Notes: generated from the sequence alone by a model not told the origin. Shown: positions 23,623-33,930, counted from the stretch's first letter. The stretch: 64,000 nucleotides of DNA from Sphingobacterium faecale (GCF_016746095.1 NZ_JAERTY010000005.1:186001-250000), one strand, 5' to 3'. Numbers and translations: made by a program.

Positions 23623-25467
23623 TTACCAACCATAATTCTGCGTAATATTCACTCTATCCAATTCAGCTTGATGTATCGGCAATAGGTACTTCTTGTTTTG
23701 CCAAATTCGAATTCCCGGATAGCCACCTTCAGTCTTAACAATTGTTCTTTTCCAGAATGGACCATCAGCCGTATGGTTGGTGTGATAAATATTCATCCCG
23801 TACACAGCGCCATTATCCGCTTGATCTGAAATCATCCATGTACGTGTATCAAAATATCTCAAATTTTCAAAACATAATTCTAATTGACGTTCACGACGGA
23901 TATATTCCCTTTGCAGTTCTTTATTTCCAACAACATCAGGATAGACATCTTCGATAAGAGGAACGCCGGCTCGTTTTCTAATCTGATTCCAATAGGTCAG
24001 AATATCTGAGTTTGTCGGATCATACTCATTTAACGCTTCGATATAATTGAGAAGTACCTCTCCGTAGCGAAACAGTGGATAAGATAGTGTTCCCCATTCT
24101 CCATTCACACTATTTTTTGTTGGATCAATAAACTTGATAGCTAAATACCCTGTAGGTGGATAGTTGTTGCTGGTCAATGGCCCCGCATTACCACCCGCGT
24201 AAAACTGAATATCTGCTTTTGAAAACGTTCCTCCGACCCAAGTCTGCCCACTCCAAAACACATTGGCATAAAACCTAGGCTCCCTATTCTGGTACATTTT
24301 AAATGTATTTACCGTTTTGTTAAATAATGGGTTAGTAAAATTGGAAAACCCCGTTTCGCTGTAATCAGATTGTGGGTCAATTATTGGTGTAGCGCCATCA
24401 TCTAGGTAGCCTTTTATGGGGTATTTACCATTATCCATCGCAAAAGCATCTATCAGTTTTTGAGTTGGCCCCACACCTCCGTAACTAGTTCCCCCTATAT
24501 TGGCAGGAGTCGCTGTGACACGAGACTCATATCCACCTGTCTCTCTGCTAAAGATCAACTCTGAATTGTTTCTCAACAAATACACATTACGAATATTAAC
24601 CAAAGCGGTTTTCGTGGGGTCGTCCACCAAACTGTATTGTTGAAGCTCTATGATTTTTTTAGAGGCTTCCGCAGCTACTTCCCATTTTTTTGCATCCGAT
24701 GTGGTACTAAAAAGTGATACTCCATTTTTATTATTCATTCCGCTATAGAGCGGGTTTCCATTAAATAACGGTCTTGCAGAATACAATAACAATCGCGCTT
24801 TTACTGCCATTGCAGCCCCTCTTGTTGCTCTGCCCCACCATTGTGTACTCAATTGCGCAACTGGTAAATCCGTTGCAGCTGCATCCAACTCACTCGTCAC
24901 CCAGTTTATACATTCATCCCATGGGCTACGATCTCTATCTGCTAATGTACTACCCGTAAAATCGACAATCTCATCTTCCAACAAGATAACTGGCCCATAA
25001 TAACGCATCAACATAAAGTAGTAATATGCTCTTAAAAATCGTGCTTCGGCATGCCATATCTTTTTCTCCTCCTCTGACAATTCAGATGAAGGCACTTCTT
25101 TGATATGCTGCATAAAGTAGGTGGCTTCTCGAATTCCCTTATACATATCATCATAGGTATACGTCCGATACGGCGCAGTCCCATAGGCCGGCGAAAGCAT
25201 ATTGCGGTTATATGTCCCAAAAAAACGTCCTGAATAAGCAATCGAAACCTCATCTGCGCTACCGGACATCAAGTGTGTCTGCCCAGAAATATCAGATTCA
25301 TTTGGAATCCAGGAATATACATTGATCAGATATTTTAACGTGGTTTCATATTTAAGGAAAATATTTTCCGCGGTCATCGGATCATCAGGCTGACGATCCA
25401 GGTAGGAGTCGCAACTTGAAAAAGATAGCAACAAGGTACTTATAATCAGTAATTTTATTTTCTTCAT
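23623..25467 (-). CDS. SusD/RagB-family lipoprotein (PUL B)
   Basis: The product has 614 residues with lipobox FSSC (C19). It shows SusD helices (AEARFLRAYYYFMLMRYYG, about 140-158) and RagB/SusD signature segments (RYGEVLLNYIEALNEYD; YIRRERQLELCFENLRYFD; the end KKYLLPIHQAELDRV). It partners the SusC encoded 24 bp upstream and helps capture glycan at the outer membrane. Confidence 0.95.
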   Translation of the reverse strand: MKKIKLLIISTLLLSFSSCDSYLDRQPDDPMTAENIFLKYETTLKYLINVYSWIPNESDISGQTHLMSGSADEVSIAYSGRFFGTYNRNMLSPAYGTAPYRTYTYDDMYKGIREATYFMQHIKEVPSSELSEEEKKIWHAEARFLRAYYYFMLMRYYGPVILLEDEIVDFTGSTLADRDRSPWDECINWVTSELDAAATDLPVAQLSTQWWGRATRGAAMAVKARLLLYSARPLFNGNPLYSGMNNKNGVSLFSTTSDAKKWEVAAEASKKIIELQQYSLVDDPTKTALVNIRNVYLLRNNSELIFSRETGGYESRVTATPANIGGTSYGGVGPTQKLIDAFAMDNGKYPIKGYLDDGATPIIDPQSDYSETGFSNFTNPLFNKTVNTFKMYQNREPRFYANVFWSGQTWVGGTFSKADIQFYAGGNAGPLTSNNYPPTGYLAIKFIDPTKNSVNGEWGTLSYPLFRYGEVLLNYIEALNEYDPTNSDILTYWNQIRKRAGVPLIEDVYPDVVGNKELQREYIRRERQLELCFENLRYFDTRTWMISDQADNGAVYGMNIYHTNHTADGPFWKRTIVKTEGGYPGIRIWQNKKYLLPIHQAELDRVNITQNYGW

Positions 25468-25490
25468 CTGTACAAAATTTGTAACATCAA

Positions 25491-28400
25491 TTAAAAACCC
25501 ATAGATAAACCTACATTAAAAACCTTATTCATCGGATACGTAGCAGCTCCAGTCTGCAAATCTGGATCCCAAAGTTTAAACTTGCTAAATGTAAGTACGT
25601 TAACCCCCGAGAAATATACTCTGATACCGTTAGATTGTATTTTCTTACTGATTTTGGATGGTAAGGTATAACCTAACTCTACATTTTTTATCCTGAGGTA
25701 GGACCCGTCGACCTGCCAAAATGTAGAAGGCACATCATTATTTGCATTGGGCGCTGTGGTGAGGCGTGGATATATAGCTTCTCTATTTTCTGGGGTCCAA
25801 TAATTTCCATACAAATCAGCAAAAGCATTGGATTCGTTTCTCTTTGTGTTTACAAAGGCTTGTGTCATATTGGAGCGCATCGAGAACTGGACGTTTGCAT
25901 TTCCTTGGCAAAAAACCGATAGATCAAAGCTTTTCCAAGCTACTGACGCACCAAAACCGTAAACCGTTTCGGGAATATCCGTATAACCGATAGCTTTTTG
26001 GTCAAAACTATTAATGACACCATCGCCATTTAGATCTAAATATTTGATATCACCGGGCTGAGCTCCACCAATAGATGACTGGTCTACCCAAGAGTCAACA
26101 TCTGCCTGATCTTTAAATAAACCTACCGCTACATAACCAAAAGGCTGGTATCGAGCTTGTCCCGTTCTATTCTGATACAGATAAGCCCAATCTGGTTGAT
26201 CCATATTTAAGATCACATTGCGCGCATGGGTAAAATTACCTCGAGCTGTAATGTCTACTTCACCCACTTTTTGATGATATTCTACAGAAGCGTCCATTCC
26301 TTTATTTCGCATCTTCCCAATATTTACCCATGGCTTATTGGTCACACCTACGTACATAGGAATTGCACTCCGCTCTAAAAATATACCATCACGCAATTCT
26401 CTAAAATAATCGGCCTGGATTTTTAATTTTCGAAAAAGAGACAATTCAATACCTACATCCATTTTATGTGCTGTCTCCCATCCAACATTCTCATTTGCCC
26501 AATCGCCCAATCGAATAGAAGAATAGGTCGTGGCCGATTCACCAAAACGGTAATCTTTACCAGCTTCAACAGTTGCTAAATATATAAAGCGTCTTTTTCC
26601 GCCTATCTGATCATTTCCTACCAAACCGTAAGAGCCTCTAAACTTTAATAGATCGATGGTATTTGTTAAAGGTTGAAAAAACTTCTCATTAGATGCGATC
26701 CATCCCAGTGCCACCGAGGGGAATAATCCGAAACGATTTCCTCTGGAAAAGTTTTCGGATCCATTATAGCCAAAATTTCCTTCAATAAAATATCGCTGAT
26801 CAAAGTCGTAGGTCAACCGTCCCGCTATCCCTTGATTACGGTATGGCAATGCATCAATTGAGGCTTCTACGCCAATTTCATTGCGTTGGGATTGTTGGAA
26901 AAGAGCCAAAGCAGATACACTGTGAACACCAAATGTACGGGCGTAATTGATAGAACCTTCAAGATAAACCATTCGTCTCCCAGATTTGCCTTCGGAATAA
27001 CTTAATGATTCTTGTCCTTTAACTAATTGATTGTATACAATTTCACCGTCTGGATTGCGATTTGCGCTCCACTGTTCCGGCGCTTTTGTTCTGTTCAACC
27101 GGCTATAATTTAAAGCATCAAAAGAAAACTTTACATTAGCTTTGAGTCCCTTAGTAATATATTCGCTAAAATCCTGCGTAATTCCGAATAGCGACTGTGC
27201 ATTATTCCATAGTTTTTCAATATATCCGGTTTGCGTCAATAAAGCATAAGGGTTGTTTCCTTGCTGTGTACCCGGTCCTGGTAAATATCCATTCTCATAT
27301 ACCATCGGAAACGCATTCGACGGTGTTTGAAGAGCATACTGCCAAATAGTTCCACCACCTGTGCCTGGTTCATTTTTCTTTTCAAAAGAAGTTGCCAGAT
27401 TGATATTTACGGTGGTATATTTAGCAATATCTACATCAAGATTTGACCGAAACCTAAATTGCCTATAGTTGATTGCTGTATTATAGGCCTTCATATTATC
27501 GGAGACAAAAAGACCGTTTTCTCCATAATACCCTCCAGAAACGTAATATCTAACTGATTTAGTACCTCCCGAAACGTTAGCATTTATCCGTGAGTTGACG
27601 GAGCTCTTTTTGTACAATTCATTCACCCAATCTACATTAGGATACAACTCTTTATCGGAGCCAGATTTATACTTATCCATTATTTCAGGTGTATAATAAT
27701 CAAAGCCAGCAGCATCGTTATACATCTCTGCGTACTGAACAGCATTTAGCATTTTTGGTACACGTGTTGGTGATACCATACCTTGCTCTGCCCTTACTGA
27801 TATTTTTGGATCTCCAGCTTCCCCCGATCGCGTAGTTACGATCACAACGCCGTTTGCCCCACGAACCCCATAAATAGCCGTAGCAGCAGCATCTTTTAAT
27901 ATAGAAAACTCCTTTATGTCTTCTGGATCCACCAAATCTATAGATCGTTCTATACCATCTACTAAGACTAGAGGGGTGCCGCTACCGCTGAAGGTACTAA
28001 TACCACGAATCCAGAATGTCGAACCTGTCCCTGGTTCACCCGACCGCTGGACGGCTACTACACCAGCCAGTTGTCCCGCCAATTGAGAGGATATTTTGGC
28101 TACTGGTGATTTTAGATTCCGTGGCGATAATGTCGATATAGCCCCAATCACACTACTCTTCTTTTGCGTTCCATAACCTACCACTACCACCTCATCTAGT
28201 CCTGATTCCGACATTTGGAGTATAGCATCAAATACCTTTTGTTTTTCAATTTCTATTTCATACGTTTTGTAGCCGACCATCTGAAAGACTAACACACCTG
28301 TAAAAAAAGAGCCATTCAAGACAAACCTACCGTCCGAATCTGTAGTAGTACCTTTATTTGAATTTCCTTTAACCAAGACCGTAACGCCAGCTAAAGGTTC

Positions 28401-28772
28401 GTCTTTATCATTAGTAACCCTGCCACTAATACTCTGTTGTTGACTAGCTTGCTCGCCTATTGGTAAATGTTTGCGTTTAACCCCTCCTACTACGGAGATT
28501 AGTTTGCCGCTCACTTCATAGCTAAAAGGTTGATCCCTAAATAAATAGACAATAGCCTTATCGAAATCTACTTTATCCAATGTTAAAGTCACAGGGTTTG
28601 CTATCGATAAAAAACGATTACTAATTGAAAAAGAGTAACCGGTCTGGCGCTGAAAAGCGAGTGCGACATCCTGAAAAGAGGCCTTTGAGACATGAAGACT
28701 AACTTTTTGTGCCTTCACATTACCTAAACTACAAGTACAGAATACAAGTAGATATAAAGTCAATAGTTTCAT
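25491..28772 (-). CDS. SusC/RagA-family TonB-dependent transporter with STN domain (PUL B)
   Basis: From the ATG at 28772 the product has about 1093 residues; an upstream ATG at 28865 would add 31 residues with no signal character. The signal peptide LLTLYLLVFCTCSLGNVKAQ is followed by an STN domain (about 25-90), a carboxypeptidase-regulatory-like domain (about 110-190), a plug (VVGYGTQKKSSVIGAIS, NGVVIVTTRSG) and a barrel ending NVGLSMGF. Together with the upstream sigma/FecR pair, it forms a signalling transporter like that of PUL A. Confidence 0.93.
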   Translation of the reverse strand: MKLLTLYLLVFCTCSLGNVKAQKVSLHVSKASFQDVALAFQRQTGYSFSISNRFLSIANPVTLTLDKVDFDKAIVYLFRDQPFSYEVSGKLISVVGGVKRKHLPIGEQASQQQSISGRVTNDKDEPLAGVTVLVKGNSNKGTTTDSDGRFVLNGSFFTGVLVFQMVGYKTYEIEIEKQKVFDAILQMSESGLDEVVVVGYGTQKKSSVIGAISTLSPRNLKSPVAKISSQLAGQLAGVVAVQRSGEPGTGSTFWIRGISTFSGSGTPLVLVDGIERSIDLVDPEDIKEFSILKDAAATAIYGVRGANGVVIVTTRSGEAGDPKISVRAEQGMVSPTRVPKMLNAVQYAEMYNDAAGFDYYTPEIMDKYKSGSDKELYPNVDWVNELYKKSSVNSRINANVSGGTKSVRYYVSGGYYGENGLFVSDNMKAYNTAINYRQFRFRSNLDVDIAKYTTVNINLATSFEKKNEPGTGGGTIWQYALQTPSNAFPMVYENGYLPGPGTQQGNNPYALLTQTGYIEKLWNNAQSLFGITQDFSEYITKGLKANVKFSFDALNYSRLNRTKAPEQWSANRNPDGEIVYNQLVKGQESLSYSEGKSGRRMVYLEGSINYARTFGVHSVSALALFQQSQRNEIGVEASIDALPYRNQGIAGRLTYDFDQRYFIEGNFGYNGSENFSRGNRFGLFPSVALGWIASNEKFFQPLTNTIDLLKFRGSYGLVGNDQIGGKRRFIYLATVEAGKDYRFGESATTYSSIRLGDWANENVGWETAHKMDVGIELSLFRKLKIQADYFRELRDGIFLERSAIPMYVGVTNKPWVNIGKMRNKGMDASVEYHQKVGEVDITARGNFTHARNVILNMDQPDWAYLYQNRTGQARYQPFGYVAVGLFKDQADVDSWVDQSSIGGAQPGDIKYLDLNGDGVINSFDQKAIGYTDIPETVYGFGASVAWKSFDLSVFCQGNANVQFSMRSNMTQAFVNTKRNESNAFADLYGNYWTPENREAIYPRLTTAPNANNDVPSTFWQVDGSYLRIKNVELGYTLPSKISKKIQSNGIRVYFSGVNVLTFSKFKLWDPDLQTGAATYPMNKVFNVGLSMGF

Positions 28773-28996
28773 AATTATTAGGCAATTGATAAAGCCTGAT
28801 CTGCGAAAAAAGCGTAACTTCTCCTCAGACGAGCACATACCATTGCTATTAATGGTTATAATCATTATTTTTGATACTGTTGGTTATTAATATTGTTAGA
28901 GAATCTTTACTAATTGTCCAACTGTGGCCGTCTGTATGTTACTAGCATAGGACGGCTTTTGGCTTGTTGGAAAAATTAGCAGTTTTTATAAGTCCT

Positions 28997-30151
28997 TTAT
29001 CTGACGAACACCTCCTTCCCTTTTATTTCAAAATCAACCTCATAGGTGTTCTTCAATGCAGTCAAGACCGAAGAAAGCATTTCTGTTCTATTTATACTAT
29101 TTAGTCCTTTTTCTGTATTATTAAAGCCTTTCGGAAAAAAGAATTTAACGTCATACCACCGTTCCAACTCCGTACAAGTCTCCTTCAAGCTTGCATTTCG
29201 GTTAAATATTATTCCATCTTTCCAAGCTACATAATCATAGGTGTCAACTTTAGTAACAGTCATCTTTAATCCTATTAATTTGCCTTGGTCTCCGGGAGAT
29301 AATAAATAAGAATTGCCATCTTTACTATTTGTTAGCGCTACTTTTCCATGCACTAACGTGGTTATGCTTCTGTCTCCGTCTGATTGGACATTGAATGCTG
29401 TCCCCAGAACCTCTATGCGCTGATTATTGGAATGTACTAAGAATGGCTTACTAGCATCTGGATTTATTTCGAGATAGATTTCTCCTGTTACTTCGACAGC
29501 TCTTTCGTTTCCTGAAAAAGTAGTTGGATATTTTATCGAAGATTGGGCATTCAACCACACTTTGGAACCATCTGGAAGCGTCACGGCATAGGTACAGCCT
29601 ATAGGTGTGCTGACTGTCGCGTAGTCTACCTCATAAGTGTCCAACTCCTCCCCATTTACGTACTTAAACGTTCCATTTTCAGTAATCAATCCTTCTTTAT
29701 CTGAATCTAGAGTCAACTGCTTACCGTTTGAAAAAGTAATATATGCATTTTTATCCCGAGGTGAAACATCATTCCCAAACATAGAGACTAAATCGTAAAC
29801 CTCTGTTTTGTTTGATTTTACACTTTGTAAATATAATGAAATGCCAAGGACAATAAATAAGATGGATACTAGCGCTAAAACTGGTTTCAAAAATCGCCTG
29901 ATGGGTTTTGATGCTCCTCCTCGTATATTTTCCATCACGCTAGTATGGACATGATGTACGATTATATTAGCTTCCTTTGCATTTACGGAATCAGGAATAA
30001 CTTGGGCAAATTGATTGCTTATCAACTTTTCTAGTTGATCCTGATTTTCCAAATTGAAAAATTGAAGTAGTTTATCCAATTCTTCTGTTGAACAGCTGCT
30101 ATTTAGGTATTTATGAAATAGCAACTTTATTTCTGGGGATTGCTCGCTCAA
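28997..30151 (-). CDS. FecR-family anti-sigma factor (PUL B)
   Basis: The product has 384 residues: an N-terminal cytoplasmic part, one membrane segment (about 84-107, VLALVSILFIVLGISLYL), a FecR domain (about 175-265, with YAVTLPDGSKVWLNAQSS) and a C-terminal DUF4974 domain (NRNASLKETCTELERWYDV). It senses the STN domain of the PUL B SusC and controls the sigma factor 85 bp upstream. Confidence 0.93.
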   Translation of the reverse strand: MSEQSPEIKLLFHKYLNSSCSTEELDKLLQFFNLENQDQLEKLISNQFAQVIPDSVNAKEANIIVHHVHTSVMENIRGGASKPIRRFLKPVLALVSILFIVLGISLYLQSVKSNKTEVYDLVSMFGNDVSPRDKNAYITFSNGKQLTLDSDKEGLITENGTFKYVNGEELDTYEVDYATVSTPIGCTYAVTLPDGSKVWLNAQSSIKYPTTFSGNERAVEVTGEIYLEINPDASKPFLVHSNNQRIEVLGTAFNVQSDGDRSITTLVHGKVALTNSKDGNSYLLSPGDQGKLIGLKMTVTKVDTYDYVAWKDGIIFNRNASLKETCTELERWYDVKFFFPKGFNNTEKGLNSINRTEMLSSVLTALKNTYEVDFEIKGKEVFVR

Positions 30152-30235
30152 TTTTATAAGTTTATATATAGAGCTAATACCCTTAACAGGGAAAAAGTAA
30201 TGACAAAAAAATAAATATATTTTTTTGTATTAAAA

Positions 30236-30835
30236 TCAACTAAAATATTGATCCAAAAATACGATAAGGAATGGTATGTACTGGCTATTGGTTAGCACTT
30301 CCTTTTTAAGGAATTGATTCGCACGGTTAATGTGAGTATTTATAGTACTGTGGGATATTCCCAATTTCGTACTTATTTCAGCATACGAATATCCATCCAC
30401 CTTGAATAATGTAAATACTTCGCGTTGCTTTGCCGGCATACGATTCAATAGAGTATTAAGTAGCACCTGACTCTCTTTACTATATATATATGATTCAATT
30501 GGATAATGCCCTTCTTCGGTAACGGTACACAGATAGGCTCGGTACCGTTTATCACTAGCTGCTTTCCGAAACAGCTTATATGTTTTGTTTGTGGCTATTT
30601 TATACAAATATGACTTAAATGACTGTTCAAGATCGATGTTGTCTCTGTACTCCCACACGGCCATAAATGTATCTTGCAGCACTTCCTGAACCAGTTCGGA
30701 AGATTTTAAAAGGTAAAGCAAATGCGAGGTAATAGATTGGGCATAGATAAAATAAAGTTTTTCGAAAGCCGACTCATCACCGTCTCGCATCAACACCAAA
30801 AGTTCCCTTTCTTTTTTAACATCAAGCGCATTCAA
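30236..30835 (-). CDS. ECF RNA polymerase sigma factor (PUL B)
   Basis: The product has 199 residues with sigma region 2 (AFEKLYFIYAQSITSHLLYL, then VLQDTFMAVWEYRD) and region 4 (MPAKQREVFTLFKVDGYSYAEIS). Family size and position match the FecR-regulated ECF factors. It is the first gene of PUL B. Confidence 0.93.
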   Translation of the reverse strand: MNALDVKKERELLVLMRDGDESAFEKLYFIYAQSITSHLLYLLKSSELVQEVLQDTFMAVWEYRDNIDLEQSFKSYLYKIATNKTYKLFRKAASDKRYRAYLCTVTEEGHYPIESYIYSKESQVLLNTLLNRMPAKQREVFTLFKVDGYSYAEISTKLGISHSTINTHINRANQFLKKEVLTNSQYIPFLIVFLDQYFS

Positions 30836-30977
30836 AACATTCGTAATTTATAAACCTAAAATTAAGTTATTGCAGTTTCAATATGAAAAGATAGTTAATT
30901 TTTAATTCACCTTCTCATGTGAAAGTAAGGGAAAAATTGCTAACAGATAACATATATTGACTTTTTTTATCAACGTA

Positions 30978-31712
30978 TCAGGAAAACCGCTCTTTATACA
31001 CCTGATCGAAAGGAACTCTATATCGTTCGCCCCAAATGCCTTCATTACCTTTTCTAATCCCACAAGATATAACCATATTGACCTCCGCTCCTCTAGAGAG
31101 CTGTAGTGCCTTTCTTAGCATGCGGCTGTCGAACCCCTCTAACGGACAGGTGTCGTAACCTTCGTTGGCCATAGCTATCATAAAGGTCTGTGCGGCCAGT
31201 GCACAGGATTTGTGTACAACAACCCGTACATCGCTTTCGGATACCTGTCGAGTTATGGAGCGGAATACACCTATGGTCTTGGTTATTAGTTGACGGAACA
31301 ATCCCAATAGTCCAAAAAAACGCGCGTACAATAGTGGCATTATCTTGCCATAGTAGAGCTGTCTGTCTTTGATCCGCTTAGCCTGACGATGCTCCGGGCT
31401 ATTCCTCTGGATATTGCCGGTTTCAAAGTCTAATACACACTGAGCGCGTTTGCGATGTAGGTCTTGTCGGGTTACGAAAACAACGATTTGATCGGCAGTA
31501 GAGGTCGCTGTCTGATCAAGACAAGAACGGGAGATCTCTTTCATCAAAGTCGGATCGGTGATGTGATAGAACTCCCAGAGCTGCATGTTGGAGCTATTGG
31601 GAGCCAATGTAGCCAACTCCAGACAATGTCGGACTTTGAGGACATCAAGTGGTTTGTTTTTGTCATATACGCGTACAGAGCGGCGAAAATGCAATATCTC
31701 GTCTAAATTCAT
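30978..31712 (-). CDS. nitroreductase family protein
   Basis: The product has 244 residues. The N-terminus (DEILHFRRSVRVYDKNKPLD, then LATLAPNSSNMQLWEFYHI) is the FMN-binding signature of the nitroreductase family. The C-terminal part contains VVVHKSCALAAQTFMIAMANEGYDTCPLEGFD, also typical. Such enzymes reduce nitro compounds or quinones with NAD(P)H. It stands alone between PUL B and the H1-like gene; its substrate is not evident. Confidence 0.88.
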   Translation of the reverse strand: MNLDEILHFRRSVRVYDKNKPLDVLKVRHCLELATLAPNSSNMQLWEFYHITDPTLMKEISRSCLDQTATSTADQIVVFVTRQDLHRKRAQCVLDFETGNIQRNSPEHRQAKRIKDRQLYYGKIMPLLYARFFGLLGLFRQLITKTIGVFRSITRQVSESDVRVVVHKSCALAAQTFMIAMANEGYDTCPLEGFDSRMLRKALQLSRGAEVNMVISCGIRKGNEGIWGERYRVPFDQVYKERFS

Positions 31713-31840
31713 GTATATTTTTATAGGAAGCAGTATATAATATAGAATTAATATAAGAAATGCAAAATTGCCGCTGGGCAGAGACCAAGCGGCGTTTGTA
31801 TCTTGTAAAAGTATATCTTATATTTCAAGTCCAGCAGGGA

Positions 31841-32782
31841 CTATTTTTTCTTGGACTTTTTCTTTTGGTCTTTTATGACCTTTTCATAAAAGTTTTTAAT
31901 TACTGATTTTAATTTGCTCAAAGCTTCTTTCTTCTTCTTATCTTTTTTATTCTCAGACTTTTTAGAAACTTTCTTTGCTTTGACCTTAGCATCAGTTTTC
32001 TTGCTCTTCTTCAGATCTTTTGTGGACTTACCATCTTTTGATTTCGATTTTTCAGCTTCCTTTTTCTTGTTGGTTTTTGCTATCTCTGCTTTGGAATCTT
32101 TTTTCTTCATATCACTTTTATCTTTAGTCTCTTTCTTCTCCTTATCGTTCTTTTTCTCCTTTTTGACGATATTTTTTTCTGTCTTCTCTTTTTTGCTAGA
32201 AACTAATATATCATTAGGAACTTGTGCCGGAGTTGATTTTGGCATTTCAGCATCTGCAGACTTTGTACCGTTTTTCTTCGTTACCGCTGGTTTGCTTATC
32301 ACAGCTTTTGCTGGTGTAGCCGTTTTAGGCGACGCTGGTGCTGCTTTTGTAGCGGCAGGCTTACTCGCGCTCGTCGCTTTTGCAGGTGCAGCCGCTTTAG
32401 GCGACGCTGGTGCTGCTTTTGTGGCAGCAGGCTTACTCGCGCTTATCGCTTTTGCAGGTGCAGCCGCTTTAGGCGACGCTGGTGCTGCTTTTGTGGCAGC
32501 AGGCTTACTCGCACTTGGCGCTTTTGCAGGTGTAGCGGCTTTAGGCGACACTGGTACTGCTTTTGTGGCAGCAGGCTTACTCGCACTTGGCGCTTTTGCA
32601 GGTGTAGCGGCTTTAGGCGACGCTGGTGCTTTTGCAGGTGTTTTTTTAGCTATACCACCAGTTGATGTAGTTTTTTTAGAAGCAGCAGTTGCCGCTTTCG
32701 GTGTTGTTGGAGCTTTCGCAGGCTCCTTCTTTGTTTCCTGTTTGTTGTCGGCAACAGTTTCCGCTTGGCTTTCTACTGACAT
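31841..32782 (-). CDS. histone-H1-like Lys/Ala/Pro-rich repeat protein
   Basis: The product has 313 residues of low complexity. Residues about 20-170 consist of repeats of the type AKAxSASKPAATKAAPASPKA with a 24-residue period; the C-terminal 130 residues are almost only K, S, E and D, ending in KDQKKKSKKK. This resembles the eukaryotic H1 tail-like proteins of bacteria (AlgP-type, Hc1-type), which bind DNA non-specifically. The reading frame is supported by the codon-level pattern of the repeats; the opposite strand is also open, but gives a hydrophobic F/L/A peptide that is a shadow. A chromatin-related role is inferred from composition alone. Confidence 0.75.
   Translation of the reverse strand: MSVESQAETVADNKQETKKEPAKAPTTPKAATAASKKTTSTGGIAKKTPAKAPASPKAATPAKAPSASKPAATKAVPVSPKAATPAKAPSASKPAATKAAPASPKAAAPAKAISASKPAATKAAPASPKAAAPAKATSASKPAATKAAPASPKTATPAKAVISKPAVTKKNGTKSADAEMPKSTPAQVPNDILVSSKKEKTEKNIVKKEKKNDKEKKETKDKSDMKKKDSKAEIAKTNKKKEAEKSKSKDGKSTKDLKKSKKTDAKVKAKKVSKKSENKKDKKKKEALSKLKSVIKNFYEKVIKDQKKKSKKK
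32304..32634 (-). repeat. 72-bp tandem repeats inside the H1-like gene
   Basis: Four full 72-bp units start at 32304, 32376, 32448 and 32520, with a partial fifth from 32592. Each encodes 24 residues. Units 2 and 3 are almost identical over their full length, which suggests recent duplication and a likely length difference between strains. Confidence 0.85.
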
Positions 32783-32918
32783 ATGTGTCTAAATTTTAAT
32801 TGACTAATTAATAAATTGAATAACACAATATAACGAAAAATGTTTTCAATCAAAAAGATTTACAGCTTTTACCGCGGTACATTCGGATAATATATGTAAA
32901 TTTGCAGGACATAACTAT

Positions 32919-33283
32919 GGGGTCGACCGGAATTGACAGGGTAGCGATGGTTATGTAAGCATGCAGTGCATTGTGAGTCTAGCACTTTAATCTGAACTTT
33001 CACACTTTTAACTGGCGAAGAAAACTACGCCTTAGCTGCCTAAGTTAGACTTAGCATAGCTATTTGTCCCGTTAAGTCATGTTCTTCGGCTTAACATTAG
33101 GGGCATCGAACTATAGAACTGGCCGTTGTGATTTTGCTAAGCAATGGTGAGAAACAGCAGATAAGGAGAAAGGTATAGGTAAGCGACTCACCTTCCCTCT
33201 CCCGACAAATAAAGAGAAGCTAAGCATGTAGAAAGCGTAAATCATACTACGTTTGGACGAGGGTTCGAATCCCTCCGGCTCCA
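32919..33283 (+). ncRNA. ssrA: transfer-messenger RNA (tmRNA)
   Basis: The 5' end GGGGTCG pairs with CGGCTCC near the 3' end, forming the tRNA-like acceptor stem; the T-arm GGGTTCGAATCCC is at 33261-33273. The 3' CCA is not encoded. The tag reading frame is GGC GAA GAA AAC TAC GCC TTA GCT GCC TAA (33014-33043), giving GEENYALAA, the usual Bacteroidota type. tmRNA rescues stalled ribosomes together with SmpB. Confidence 0.97.
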
Positions 33284-33289
33284 CGAAGC

Positions 33290-33325
33290 GAATAGCCCAA
33301 CTTATCAGTTGGGCTATTCCTTTTT
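33290..33325 (+). terminator. intrinsic terminator of ssrA
   Basis: GAATAGCCCAAC (33290-33301) pairs perfectly with GTTGGGCTATTC (33308-33319) over a 6-base loop, followed by CTTTTT. Confidence 0.92.
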
Positions 33326-33363
33326 ACTATTATTGAAAAATTTATTTAATAGAAATCACAACA

Positions 33364-33930
33364 ATGAGAAAATTATCTATCTACATCGCTGCTAGTCTGG
33401 ATGGTTATATCGCAAAACCCAATGATGACCTGAGTTTTCTGCAAATGGTAGAAAAGGAGGGTGAAGATTATGGCTACGCTGATTTTACAGCAACCATAGA
33501 CACCTTGATCATCGGTAGAAAAACCTATGACTATGTCGTTAGAGAGTTAGGTGCTTCGCATTACGATAACGGTGAAAGAAATGTATACGTAATCACAAAG
33601 ACGCCTAGGTCGAATACAGGTCGTACAACTTTTTATTCGGGGAGCCTTGTTGAGCTCTTGCAAACCTTGCGATCCCAACCCGGAAAGAATATATATTGTG
33701 ACGGTGGTGCTGATATAATCGATGCTTTCTTAAAAGAAGAGCTAATCGATGAACTGATTTTATCGATCATACCTGTACTACTGGGGGGAGGCACTAGGTT
33801 ATTTAAAGATGGTAGACAGGAGTTGCTTTTGGAACTCGTTAATGCTAAAACCTTTGATACAGGGTTGGTACAATTACATTATCGAAAGAAGCTACATAAC
33901 GATCCGTCCTCAGTTGTTCGGATACCTTAA
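33364..33930 (+). CDS. dihydrofolate reductase family protein (RibD C-terminal domain)
   Basis: The product has 188 residues covering one RibD_C domain: MRKLSIYIAASLDGYIAKPNDD at the start, DTLIIGRKTYDYV (about 62-74), NIYCDGGADIIDAFL (about 110-124) and IPVLLGGGTRLFKDG (about 138-152). Single-domain members are NADPH-dependent reductases of unknown substrate rather than the riboflavin enzyme itself. It is monocistronic and converges on the P-type ATPase gene. Confidence 0.88.
   Translation: MRKLSIYIAASLDGYIAKPNDDLSFLQMVEKEGEDYGYADFTATIDTLIIGRKTYDYVVRELGASHYDNGERNVYVITKTPRSNTGRTTFYSGSLVELLQTLRSQPGKNIYCDGGADIIDAFLKEELIDELILSIIPVLLGGGTRLFKDGRQELLLELVNAKTFDTGLVQLHYRKKLHNDPSSVVRIP

Noticed and set aside
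31914..32792. 292-residue plus-strand ORF
   Set aside because: It is antisense to the Lys/Ala/Pro repeat gene and gives an F/L/A/G peptide that arises from the repeats; the minus frame has the expected composition.
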